From: Saccharothrix luteola
Lineage (GTDB): Bacteria; Actinomycetota; Actinomycetes; Mycobacteriales; Pseudonocardiaceae
Direction of reading: 5' to 3'
DNA length: 39,220 nt
Assembly (NCBI RefSeq): GCF_020859565.1
Contig: NZ_JAJHUO010000054.1
Location: forward strand, 9,820 to 49,039
Shown: positions 25,984 to 34,224 of the stretch, in pieces
Layout: every line of letters begins with the position of its first letter
Numbering within the stretch: position 1 is the first letter of the stretch
The notes under the pieces: model-generated
The model's input: the letters and a program-made list of their open reading frames with translations, nothing else
Databases searched by the model: none
What the model was told of the DNA's origin: nothing
Program-made: the position numbers and the translations under genes

Positions 25984-26072
25984 CTCGGACACCACGAAAC
26001 CCACGCACAATAGTCGATTGACTACTGTGCGTAAGTTCCTCGGCTGGAACTTCAGCCGAAGTAGTGTCCGAG
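25984..26072. repeat. Nested inverted repeats
   Basis: Outer arms CTCGGACAC (25984-25992) and GTGTCCGAG (26064-26072) enclose an inner pair, CGCACAATAGTC and GACTACTGTGCG (11 of 12 pairing, 4-nt loop, about 26003-26030). A further inverted pair follows, AAGTTCC/GGAACTT (about 26033-26052). The structure lies where the CBM2-GH5 gene is cut off. It may be a MITE-like or IS-end relic, or an RNA or cruciform structure. Confidence 0.6.
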
Positions 26073-26115
26073 GTCTGGCAGTACGGGCCGATCGGGTCGG
26101 TGGGCCGATGATGAA

Positions 26116-26163
26116 GCAGGGCCGGGTTGGCAGGAGTGCGCGCTCCTGCGAACCCGGCCTTGC
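26116..26163 (-). terminator. Terminator hairpin after the GH2 gene
   Basis: GCAGGGCCGGGTT...CAGGAG (from 26116) pairs with CTCCTG...AACCCGGCCTTGC (to 26163) in a long two-segment stem around a GTGCGCG-type loop. It sits 16 bp beyond the GH2 stop codon on the minus strand. Confidence 0.8.
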
Positions 26164-26178
26164 TGTCCACTGTCGTGG

Positions 26179-29100
26179 TCATCCGCCCATAGGCACCCCC
26201 GAGCGGGCTTCCCGGGCGGTCACCGGCCGCAGGGTCAGCGTGTACTCGTAGGCGGTGTCCGGCCGGACCTGGCTGCGTGCCCGCACGGGGTTGGGGGTGT
26301 CGCCCACTCCCGTGACGGCGTTGCTCGCGTGCAGGGTGACCCAGCCCTTGTTGCGCTGGAGCTGGAACGGGTAGGCGGCCCGGTCCAGGTCGTCGTACGG
26401 CGTCACGCTGACGTCCTTCGCCCCGGCCACGAGCAGGCCGCCGGTCTTGCCGTCGGTCAGCGTCGCCCAGCGGCTGTCCGTGTGGTTGCCGTGGTCCTGC
26501 GGGCGGTGGTAGTCGACGTACTGCTCGTCCACGGTGGATGAGTGGACGCCGATCGGGGTGCCGTCCTTGCGGTCGACGTAGCTCTCGGCTTTGCGTCCGT
26601 ACCAGGCGAACCGGTCGTAGCTGTCCGGCACGGCCAGGGACACGCCGATCCTGGGCAGGTAGGGCAGCGTGCGCATGGCGCCTTGCGGGGTGACCTTGTG
26701 CCCGAGCCGCAGGGTGCCGCCGCGTTCGACGGTGTAGGTCATAGTCTGGTCGAACCAGGCGCCCGTCACGTCGGGAGCGGCCACCCGGCTGTCCACGACG
26801 ACGCGCACGTCGCCAGGAGAAGCCGGTTCGACGCGGACGCCGGTGACCGTTGTGGCGAGCCGGTCGAGTCCGACGGCGCGCCAGTCCTCGCCCTCCGCGC
26901 GGCCCCACCGGAAGGTCTCGTTGCTGATCGGGGCGCGCCACGCGTCGAGCTTCGGCCCGCTGTGCAGCAGTTCGCGGTCGCGAACCTTGATCGACGACAG
27001 CGAGCCGGTCTTCTTGTCCACCGTGTAGCCGACGCCCTCTGCGGACGCCGTGACCGCCGCCGCGTCGTCGGTCGTGATCGCGGCACTCCCACCGTGGGTG
27101 CTCCGGCCGTGGTCGAGACCTGGGATTTTGGTGCCGCCAAGGGCGAACTGGTCGTGCGCGAGCACGTGTCCGGCGCGGATCATCGGTCCGGCCGACGTGG
27201 TGACGGCCTCCACGGTGAGGAACCGTTCCCGGTCGGCCGGGTTCGGCGGTGCGGGGATCCGGATCGCGCCGGTCGAGTTCGCCGCGACGCGCAACGGCTG
27301 GTCCCCGCGAGCCACGACGCGCGAGCCCTCGGTGACGCGCCACCGCAGTGTCAGGTCCTCGGTGCCGGTGAACTGCCGCTCGTTGAGCACGGACAGCACG
27401 CCGTCGGTGTAGCCGAATCGAAGCGGCTGCTGCGCCCATGCCATCTGGGTCGTTTCGGGCTGGGGATCGCGGTCCGGGCTGACCAGGCCGTCGAGGCCGG
27501 AGATGCTGGAGCCGTAGGACAAGTGGGTGCCGCGTTCCTCGATGCGGTCGAAGTCCAGTGCCAGCACCGCGCCGCCCACCGGCACCGGCGTGTTCAGCTC
27601 GGCCGAGGTGAGGGTGCGGTCGTAGATGCGGACGTCGTCCACCGCGCCGTGCGCCATCCGGCCGACGTTGCTCGGGTCGTTCCACGAGGTCTCGAAGTCG
27701 CGCCCGATGTTGACCTCGGCTGAGGACTGGTCGATCGCGCCGGTGAACGGCTTGCTCGCTACCTCGCGGCCATCGACGTAGAGGCGCAGCGCGGTGCCGT
27801 CGTAGGTGCCGCTGACCCGGTGCCAGTTGCCGTAGAAGTCGCTCGGCACGGTGGCCTGCACCGCCTGCCAGGTGCCGCTGTGGATGAAGAACTCCAGCGT
27901 GTGCTCGTCCTTCATCTTGAGCGCGTACTGGTGGTCGCCCTTGCCGAGGATGCGGAAGTCGCCGCTCCACGCGGCGGGTTTGACCCACGCGTCCAGGGTC
28001 AGCGCTTTGCCGGTGATGTCCAGCTTCCGGTCGCGGTAGACCTCCACGAAGTCGTCCAGGCCGGACATGTGGAGCGCCTTGCCGCGGTGTCCGTCGACGA
28101 GTTCCGGCGCGCCGGACAGGTGCGCGGAGATGTTGTTGCCCGAGGTGTCGGGCACGATCCGGACTTTCTGTCGGATGCTGCCCTCGGCCCAGTCCCAGAT
28201 GAAACCGCCCTGGGTGGCGGGGTTGGCGCGGATGGTGTCCCAGAACTCGCGGAAGTTGCCGAGGCTGTTGCCCATCGCGTGCGCGTACTCGCCGAGGATG
28301 ACCGGCTTCGTGGTGGTCTTCGCCTGTTCCTCGAACCGCTCGGGTGAGGGGTAACGCGGGCCCCACACGTCGGCGAACGGCGCGTCGCCATCAGGGTTGT
28401 TGGACTGGTGATACTTCGGCCGGGTCGGTTCGTTCGCGTCCAGCCACTCCGCCATCGCGTAGTGGTGCGCGCCCAGCCCGGCCTCGTTGCCGGTGTCCCA
28501 CAGGAACACGCTCGGGTGGTTCTTGTCCCGCTCGACCATGGCGGTGAAGCGGTCCAGGAACGCGGCGCGCCACTCCGGCTGGTTCGCTTGGCACCAGCGT
28601 GAGCAGTCCTCGTGGTTGTGGGTCTCGATGTCGACCTCGTCGGCGATCCACAGGCCGTGCTTGTCGGCCAGCTCGTAGAAGTACGGGTCGGACGGGTAGT
28701 GCGAGGTGCGCACCGCGTTGACGTTGAGCTGCTCCATCAGCGCCACGTCGCGCTCCTGCGCTGCCCGCGGGACGTGCCGGCCGTGGTCGGGATCGGTCTC
28801 CGCGCGGTTCACGCCCTTGAACAGGACGCGCTTGCCGTTGACCAGCAGCTGCTTGTCGCGGATCTCGATCTCGCGGAAGCCGGTGGTCTCGGAGGTGATG
28901 TGCGCGGTGCCGTCGGGCGCGGTCAGGGTGAGCACGACGGTGTGCAGGTTGGGCGTCTCGTCGGTCCACTTGGCCGGGTCGCGCACGGGCAGCTCGAACC
29001 GGGCGGTGCCGCCCCTGTCGGTGATCTCGACGTTCCGGGCGGCGGACGCGATCTCCTCGCCGCGGGCGTCTCGCAGGCTGAGCGCCAGACGGTGTGCGCC

Positions 29101-29943
29101 GGTCGTGCCACCGCGCTTGCGCCCCACCTCGACGTCGGCGGACAGCACGGCGTCGGTGTAGGCGGCGTCCAGGTCGGTGCGCAGGGTGACGTCGCGGACG
29201 TGCGTGGCGGGCGTGGAGACCAGGCGGACCGAGCGGAAGATGCCTGAGTACCGCCACTGGTCGACGTCCTCCAGGTACGCGCCCGCGCTCCAGCGGTGCA
29301 CCTGCACGGCCACGCGGTTGCGACCCGGCTTGAGGGCGGCCGTGACGTCGAACTCGGCGGGCGTGTAGCCGCCCTGGTCGTAGCCGACGTAGGAGCCGTT
29401 GACCCAGACGAAGTAGGCCGACGTGACGCCCTCGAAGCGGAGCACGGTGGCGCGGTCGGCCCAGTCGCGTGGGACGTCGAAGTCCTTGGTGTACGCGCCG
29501 GTCGGGTTGACGTCACGTGGCACGCGGGGTGGGTCGTCCGGCTGGATCTCGGTGGCGATGTTGCGGAAGATCGGGTGGTCGAGCCCGTCGGTCTGCCACG
29601 TGTGCGGCACGGTGACCCGCCGCCAGCCCGACGTGTCGAAGCCGTCGGCGTGAAAGCCGGCCGGGACTTCCTCGGGCCGCTTGGCCATCGCGAGCCGCCA
29701 CTCGCCGTCCAGGGAACGCGTGTACGGCGTGCGCTCGTCACCCCGGACGGCCGAGGCCACGTCGGTGTGCGGGGGCAGGAAGACGTGGGGCGGTTCCTGG
29801 TGCTCGGCGACCATGGCGGGGTTTTCCAGGTAGGACGCGTACAGGTCGCCAGGGGGAGCGGCGGAAGCGGTGCCGGGGCTGACCCCGACGACGGCACCAC
29901 CCAGAACCGACAACACCACTGCGAGAACGCGCGAGCGCGACAT
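26179..29943 (-). CDS. Secreted GH2 beta-galactosidase with inserted LamG-like domain
   Basis: A 1,254-aa extracellular beta-galactosidase-type enzyme. The ATG at 29943 follows GGAGG at good spacing. Domains: signal peptide (1 to about 29, ending ASAA), sugar-binding domain (about 70-245), Ig-like domain (about 250-360) and TIM barrel (about 360-595). Acid/base is Glu487 in WDTGNEAGLG and nucleophile Glu552 in ILGEYAHAMGNSLGNF. A concanavalin/LamG-like domain (about 600-785; LTLDAWVKPAAWSGDF, WHRVSGTYDGTALRLYVDG, GAVDDVRIYDRTLTSAEL) interrupts the usual link between barrel and domain 4, which resumes at LDGLVSPDRDPQPE. The C-terminal small-chain-like domain follows from about residue 985. It probably trims beta-galactosyl residues from oligo- or polysaccharides, with the LamG part binding glycan (inference). 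It is downstream of the GH5-CBM13 gene (97-bp gap). Confidence 0.93.
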   Translation of the reverse strand: MSRSRVLAVVLSVLGGAVVGVSPGTASAAPPGDLYASYLENPAMVAEHQEPPHVFLPPHTDVASAVRGDERTPYTRSLDGEWRLAMAKRPEEVPAGFHADGFDTSGWRRVTVPHTWQTDGLDHPIFRNIATEIQPDDPPRVPRDVNPTGAYTKDFDVPRDWADRATVLRFEGVTSAYFVWVNGSYVGYDQGGYTPAEFDVTAALKPGRNRVAVQVHRWSAGAYLEDVDQWRYSGIFRSVRLVSTPATHVRDVTLRTDLDAAYTDAVLSADVEVGRKRGGTTGAHRLALSLRDARGEEIASAARNVEITDRGGTARFELPVRDPAKWTDETPNLHTVVLTLTAPDGTAHITSETTGFREIEIRDKQLLVNGKRVLFKGVNRAETDPDHGRHVPRAAQERDVALMEQLNVNAVRTSHYPSDPYFYELADKHGLWIADEVDIETHNHEDCSRWCQANQPEWRAAFLDRFTAMVERDKNHPSVFLWDTGNEAGLGAHHYAMAEWLDANEPTRPKYHQSNNPDGDAPFADVWGPRYPSPERFEEQAKTTTKPVILGEYAHAMGNSLGNFREFWDTIRANPATQGGFIWDWAEGSIRQKVRIVPDTSGNNISAHLSGAPELVDGHRGKALHMSGLDDFVEVYRDRKLDITGKALTLDAWVKPAAWSGDFRILGKGDHQYALKMKDEHTLEFFIHSGTWQAVQATVPSDFYGNWHRVSGTYDGTALRLYVDGREVASKPFTGAIDQSSAEVNIGRDFETSWNDPSNVGRMAHGAVDDVRIYDRTLTSAELNTPVPVGGAVLALDFDRIEERGTHLSYGSSISGLDGLVSPDRDPQPETTQMAWAQQPLRFGYTDGVLSVLNERQFTGTEDLTLRWRVTEGSRVVARGDQPLRVAANSTGAIRIPAPPNPADRERFLTVEAVTTSAGPMIRAGHVLAHDQFALGGTKIPGLDHGRSTHGGSAAITTDDAAAVTASAEGVGYTVDKKTGSLSSIKVRDRELLHSGPKLDAWRAPISNETFRWGRAEGEDWRAVGLDRLATTVTGVRVEPASPGDVRVVVDSRVAAPDVTGAWFDQTMTYTVERGGTLRLGHKVTPQGAMRTLPYLPRIGVSLAVPDSYDRFAWYGRKAESYVDRKDGTPIGVHSSTVDEQYVDYHRPQDHGNHTDSRWATLTDGKTGGLLVAGAKDVSVTPYDDLDRAAYPFQLQRNKGWVTLHASNAVTGVGDTPNPVRARSQVRPDTAYEYTLTLRPVTAREARSGVPMGG

Positions 29944-29981
29944 GCCGAACCTCCATCTCTTCTCCCGGCGCGGAGCGGCTG

Positions 29982-30020
29982 CGGTGTCCGGCCCCGCACC
30001 GCGTGCCGGACCGGACACCG
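29982..30020 (-). terminator. Hairpin between GH5-CBM13 and GH2 genes
   Basis: CGGTGTCCGG (29982-29991) and CCGGACACCG (30011-30020) are perfect 10-bp inverted copies with a 19-nt spacer. Between two same-strand genes this may cause partial termination or stabilise the upstream mRNA, lowering GH2 expression relative to GH5. Confidence 0.6.
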
Positions 30021-30039
30021 GTGTTCTGGCGGAGTCGCG

Positions 30040-31500
30040 CTACCTCATGTTGGCCACGACGAAGGGCGCGTGGCCGTGCAGGTAGTTGCTCCAGCCCCCG
30101 CTGACGGGTGCGCCCGCCCTGAGCAGGTTGGTGGAGTCGCTGCCGGTGTGGAGCTTCCAGGCGGTCCAGGAGACCCCGTTGGCGCGCATCCAGTCGATCC
30201 ATGCCTGTGCCTCGGGCAGGCAGGTGCGGCCGTCGGTGCCGCCGTCGGCGTGGCTGGCGCCCCACTCGGTGACGAACAGCGCGAGGCCGGCGCGGATCGC
30301 GGTGTTGCCCCTGTCGCGCAGCCAGGAGCCGTGGCTGCACGAGTAGAAGTGCAGCGTGTACATGAGGTTGGTGCCCGACACCGGGCTGGCGGCGGCCTGG
30401 TCGACGCCCTGGGACCAGTTCGGCGTGCCGAGCACGATGATGTTGTCGGGGTCGGCTGCGCGGATGGCCGAGACGACCGCCTGGTGGTAGGGCTTGATGA
30501 CGCTGGTCCAGCTGACCTGGAGGGGTTCGTTGTAAGGCTCCCAGATGACGTTGGGCAGGTGGCCGTAGCGGCGGGCCAGGTCGGAGAAGAACGCCACCGC
30601 CTGCGACCGGGAGTTGTGCGCCTCGTGGGCGTGGTAATCGACGATCACGTAGACCCCGGCGGCGACGGCGTTGTTGATGATCGTCTCGACCTGGGCGCGT
30701 GCCCTGTTCGGGTCGCTGAGGTAGGCGCCGGAGGGTTCGACGCCCATGGCGGCGCGGATGACCTGGAGGTTCCAGTTGTCCCGCATCCACCGCAGTGCCG
30801 AGAGGTTCTGGGAGTAGCCGGGGTTCTCCCAGTTGAGCCAGAAGCTGCTCACGCCGCGGAGTTGGACCCGTGCGCCGGTGCGGTCGCACATCGTGGTGCC
30901 GCAGACGCGGAGTTGCCCGTGGCGGGCGACGGGGGTGGTGCCCGCGGGCGGGGTCGTGGTGGTCGTGGTCGGGTTCGTCCCGCCGGTGGTGGTCCACTGC
31001 TGGTTGGACGCGCCGGTGCAGGTCCAGAGCACGATGAGGGTGCCGTTGGCGGTCCCGGCGCCGGTGGCGTCGAGGCACAGCCCGGACTGCACGCCGCGGA
31101 TCGTGCCGTCGGTGTTGACGTTCCACTGCTGGCCGGCGCTGCCGTTGCAGTCCCAGATGGTGACCGCGGTGCCCGCGGTGGTGCCGCCGCCGGCGGCGTT
31201 GAGGCACTTGGTGCCGTACACCTGCAACTGGCGGGAGGAGGTGGTGTTGAAGGTCTGGTTCGCGCCGCCGGTGCAGTCACGCAGGGCGACCTGGGTGCCG
31301 TTGGTCTGGGAGGACCCCGGTACCTCGACGCAGCGGCCGGAGCCGACGCCCTTGATCGCCGTGGTGGCGGCCGAGGCTGTGCTGATGACGGTCAGGAAGG
31401 TGCCCACGAGCACCGGAACGGCCACGAGAGCCGCCAGCAACGGGCGGATCGGTGTGCGGTGCCGGCTCGCGTCGGTGAGGGCCGGTCGTGCTGGTTCCAC
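30040..31500 (-). CDS. Secreted GH5 glucanase with N-terminal CBM13
   Basis: 486 aa from GTG 31500, chosen for the adjacent AGGGAG and because the signal peptide follows (hydrophobic about 20-40, cleavage near ASAA). A ricin-B-like CBM13 (about 47-170) shows three repeats with Cys pairs and QxF/QxW ends (ANQTF, GQQW, NQQW). A Thr/Pro linker leads to the GH5 domain (about 195-486): VQLRGVSSFWLNW, VIRAAMGVEPSGAYL, acid/base Glu325 in WEPYNEP, LHFYSCSHG, and nucleophile Glu412 in FVTEWGASHADG. The layout resembles GH5 subfamily 2 endoglucanases, but mannan or xyloglucan specificity cannot be excluded. It is first in a likely operon with GH2 and divergent from the ROK regulator. Confidence 0.93.
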   Translation of the reverse strand: MEPARPALTDASRHRTPIRPLLAALVAVPVLVGTFLTVISTASAATTAIKGVGSGRCVEVPGSSQTNGTQVALRDCTGGANQTFNTTSSRQLQVYGTKCLNAAGGGTTAGTAVTIWDCNGSAGQQWNVNTDGTIRGVQSGLCLDATGAGTANGTLIVLWTCTGASNQQWTTTGGTNPTTTTTTPPAGTTPVARHGQLRVCGTTMCDRTGARVQLRGVSSFWLNWENPGYSQNLSALRWMRDNWNLQVIRAAMGVEPSGAYLSDPNRARAQVETIINNAVAAGVYVIVDYHAHEAHNSRSQAVAFFSDLARRYGHLPNVIWEPYNEPLQVSWTSVIKPYHQAVVSAIRAADPDNIIVLGTPNWSQGVDQAAASPVSGTNLMYTLHFYSCSHGSWLRDRGNTAIRAGLALFVTEWGASHADGGTDGRTCLPEAQAWIDWMRANGVSWTAWKLHTGSDSTNLLRAGAPVSGGWSNYLHGHAPFVVANMR

Positions 31501-31811
31501 TTCTTCTCCCTCGGGGGTGAGGAGTCCGGGCCGACAGGGCTCGGCCCGGGTGTTGGCGGGGTGGACGGCGGGACGCCGACCAGGCTCAGCGCCGGGACGG
31601 CCGGTGCGGGGGTGACGTGGGCTCGGCCGTGTGTCGTAGGGAGCGCACGCGATCTCCTTGATCAACGGGGTGACGACAAGGCGGCGGCGCACATAGTTAA
31701 TCACAAGATGAAACAAACTCAAAGGTTGGTCGCATACGCCGGAAGCCGTGCGGAGGCTGCCGTGCTCGGCTCCTGGAGTTGCCGCCCGCAGGCCGGCGCC
31801 GGTCCGAACGG

Positions 31812-31823
31812 TATCGTCGCGTC
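31812..31823 (+). promoter_or_regulatory. Possible leaderless -10 element for the ROK gene
   Basis: TATCGT at 31812-31817 lies 6 bases before the GTG start of the ROK gene, and no ribosome binding site is present. This is the usual geometry of a leaderless actinobacterial transcript. No convincing -35 box is seen. Confidence 0.35.
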
Positions 31824-32957
31824 GTGACGACGCCAGCCCGCGCTCGTGCCACGCCGACGTGGCCGGACCTGCCCGAAGCAGCCCGTGACGTGCTGCTGGA
31901 AGTGCTGATCCACGGGGCCATGTCCCGAGCCGAGATCGCCCCGCGGGTGCGCCTGTCGAGGGCGACCCTCACCCGCGCTGCCCGGGTGCTGGTCGGTCAC
32001 GGGCTGCTGGTGGAGGGCGGCACCGAACTGCGCTCCTCCACCGGTCGCCCCTCGGAGATCATGCACGTCCGCGGTGAGGCGCACCACTTCCTGGGCGTGA
32101 AGCTCACCGCCGACCGCCTCTACGCCGTCGTCGCCGACCTGACCGCCACCGTGACCGAGGCCGTCGAGGAGCCGTTGCGCTCCACCGACCCCGACGAGGT
32201 CGTCGCCCGGATCGCCGAGCTCGCGGCCGACCGGCCGTCGTTGACCGGAATCGGTGTCACTCTGGGTGGTGTCGTTCGTGACGGTGTGGTCGTCGACGCG
32301 GGATTCCCGGCTTGGAAGAGCGTGCCTCTCGCGGCTCCGGTTGCTCGAGGGACCGGGTTGCCCGTCGCCGTCGACAACGACGTCCAGGCGTTGACCGCCG
32401 CCGAGCACTGGTTCGGAGCCGGCGCGGGTGTGGACTCGATGGTGCTGATCACCGTCGGCGCGGGCGTCGGCACCGGCCTGATCATCGACGGCAAACTCGT
32501 CCAGGGCGCGCACCGTCTGCCGCCTCGTTTCGCCCACCTCCTCGTCGACCCCAGAGGACCGCGGTGCGGCTACGGTCACCGGGGCTGTGCCTCCAGCTAC
32601 CTGATGGGCCACGTCATCGCCCGCCGGGTCGACGGCTGCGACACCTTCGACGAGGCGGCCGAAAGAGCGCGGGCCGGTGACCCTGGCGCCCAGGAGGTCT
32701 TCGCCGAGGCGGGCTACGCGCTCGGTGTCCTCATCGGACACGCGGCCAACTTCCTCGACCCGGAGAAGATCCTGCTCACCGGAGACGGTCTGCCCATCCA
32801 CGAGCTCGCCACCGGTCAGGTCCACGACGGCATCGAGGACACCTACGAGGATGACCCCGCCCTGATCGACCTCAACGTACAACCGTTCGACTTCGGTGAA
32901 TGGGCGCGCGCCGCCGCCGTGCTCGCCATCAAGACCGCGATCACCGGCACCGCCTGA
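31824..32957 (+). CDS. ROK-family transcriptional regulator
   Basis: 377 aa from GTG 31824. An N-terminal winged HTH (about 15-75: AARDVLLEVLIHGAMSRAEI, LSRATLTRAARVLVGHGLLV) is fused to a ROK-type ASKHA domain (about 82-377). ROK landmarks are GIGVTLGGVV, VAVDNDVQALTAAEHWFGAG, LITVGAGVGTGLIIDGKLV and the zinc-site region CGYGHRGC. In the usual CxCGxxGC motif the middle Cys is Tyr here, so zinc binding may be altered. Members sense sugars and repress catabolic genes. The position divergent from the GH5-CBM13/GH2 operon and upstream of the mannanase genes makes control of these genes likely, but the operator is not identified. Confidence 0.9.
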   Translation: MTTPARARATPTWPDLPEAARDVLLEVLIHGAMSRAEIAPRVRLSRATLTRAARVLVGHGLLVEGGTELRSSTGRPSEIMHVRGEAHHFLGVKLTADRLYAVVADLTATVTEAVEEPLRSTDPDEVVARIAELAADRPSLTGIGVTLGGVVRDGVVVDAGFPAWKSVPLAAPVARGTGLPVAVDNDVQALTAAEHWFGAGAGVDSMVLITVGAGVGTGLIIDGKLVQGAHRLPPRFAHLLVDPRGPRCGYGHRGCASSYLMGHVIARRVDGCDTFDEAAERARAGDPGAQEVFAEAGYALGVLIGHAANFLDPEKILLTGDGLPIHELATGQVHDGIEDTYEDDPALIDLNVQPFDFGEWARAAAVLAIKTAITGTA

Positions 32958-33065
32958 CCCTGTCACCGGGGGCGGCCCGGTGTGGTGGACGTCGTTCGGG
33001 CTCCGGTCGGGGTCGGCCGCCGCTGCTCGACCCCTACCGGATGCCCGTCCTGTGTGGACCGTAGG

Positions 33066-33755
33066 TCAGATGGGCTTGACGTCGACCCAGAAGCGGGTGT
33101 CGTTGCTCAGGTTGGCGGAGTTGCTGTTGAGCTGGTCGCGGATCCAGTAGACGGCGGTCTTGTAGCCGTTGATGTCGCTGGTGTTGGGGTTGTTGATGCC
33201 GGTCTGGCCGTTGCGGTGGCCGCCGAACCAGGTGTTCATGCCATAGGCGTTCTGGCTCTGGTGCAGGCAGGAGATGTCGGCGGAGAGGTTGCTGTTGAGC
33301 GCGGCGCCGTTGTTCCACTGGCTGGTGGTCTGCCCGCGGAAGCGGTCGCACTTGCTGCGCAGCATGTACCAGTTCTGCTTGAAGATGCCGAAGTTGGCGG
33401 CGTCGTCGCGCTTGTTGTCGCCGTAGGGGTAGTTGGTGTCCATGCGCTCGGTCTCCAGCATGGCCACCGCCAGGTCGAGCGAGTTCGCCCCGGCGTTGCG
33501 GACCTGCTGCTTGCGGCTGCCCAGGCCGCTGATGCCGTACGAGCCGCACCGCATGCCCGAGGGGCAGGCGGCCATGACGACGTCGTCGGGTGTCGAGCAG
33601 TAGTTGTCGTTCCTCCAGCCGTCGCCGCCCGCATGGTGGTAGGCGCAGTAGGAGGGGGCGTCGAGGGCGCTGTTCGCACCGGCCGGGACGGCGAACAGCG
33701 TCGCCCCGGCGAGCGCCAGCATCAAGGTGACCATGATCGCGGACAGTCTCCGCAT
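33066..33755 (-). CDS. Secreted small hydrolase, probable GH134 beta-1,4-mannanase
   Basis: A 229-aa secreted protein: ATG 33755 with AAGGAGTGAG upstream, signal peptide 1 to about 27 (ending PAGA), and a single domain. The core reads LAVAMLETERMDTNYPYGD and NFGIFKQNWYMLR, with several Cys pairs. I assign GH134, an inverting mannanase family with a lysozyme-like fold. The characterised Streptomyces enzyme uses Glu45 and Asp57, 12 residues apart (from memory); here Glu101 and Asp113 have the same spacing in ETERMDTNYPYGD. Size also fits, and the neighbouring gene is a GH26 mannanase. A lysozyme-type or other glycan hydrolase is the alternative. It is divergent from the GH26 gene, sharing the A/T-richer region at 33800-33890. 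Confidence 0.65.
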   Translation of the reverse strand: MRRLSAIMVTLMLALAGATLFAVPAGANSALDAPSYCAYHHAGGDGWRNDNYCSTPDDVVMAACPSGMRCGSYGISGLGSRKQQVRNAGANSLDLAVAMLETERMDTNYPYGDNKRDDAANFGIFKQNWYMLRSKCDRFRGQTTSQWNNGAALNSNLSADISCLHQSQNAYGMNTWFGGHRNGQTGINNPNTSDINGYKTAVYWIRDQLNSNSANLSNDTRFWVDVKPI

Positions 33756-34181
33756 GTGCTCTCACTCCTTTGTGAGTCCACTGGTCAGACGCGGGGCGGT
33801 GTCAGCAGGATGGGATCATTAACCGTTTAAGTCAAGTCCTCTATTCGAGGTACTTCACTTCAGTTCTAGCTAGCTGTACCGCTTAAGTGGACATCCATGA
33901 AGCGCTCGAAGCCGGCAGTGCACGGACAGCCGCGCACGGTGTTTTGATCGCGATGAAATCAACTCTTGACCCAGGGGGGTACCAGGCTCCATCCTGGGCT
34001 CGGACCGGCCCGGTCGAGGGGGTTGGAAGCGCCCCGGCGCTCGAGCGCGCCACCCGCGACGGGCGGTGTCCGTGCTGGGCGTGCCGCCACCCCGGAACGC
34101 GCTGCACCTCGGTGGCCGACTGCGCCTCCGGTTCGGCCTGACGACCTCATCCCTCGATGTTCGACTTCCGGCGCGACGCTT

Positions 34182-34194
34182 TGGGAGCGCTCCC
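34182..34194. promoter_or_regulatory. CebR-type operator upstream of GH26 copy 1
   Basis: TGGGAGCGCTCCC followed by g differs in only the last base from the 14-bp palindrome TGGGAGCGCTCCCA bound by CebR, the LacI-family cellobiose-responsive repressor of Streptomyces. It ends 30 bp before the GH26 ATG, a good position for repression. No LacI-type regulator is encoded in this window. Confidence 0.8.
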
Positions 34195-34224
34195 GGATGT
34201 GTGGACGAAGGAGCAGTGGTGCTC

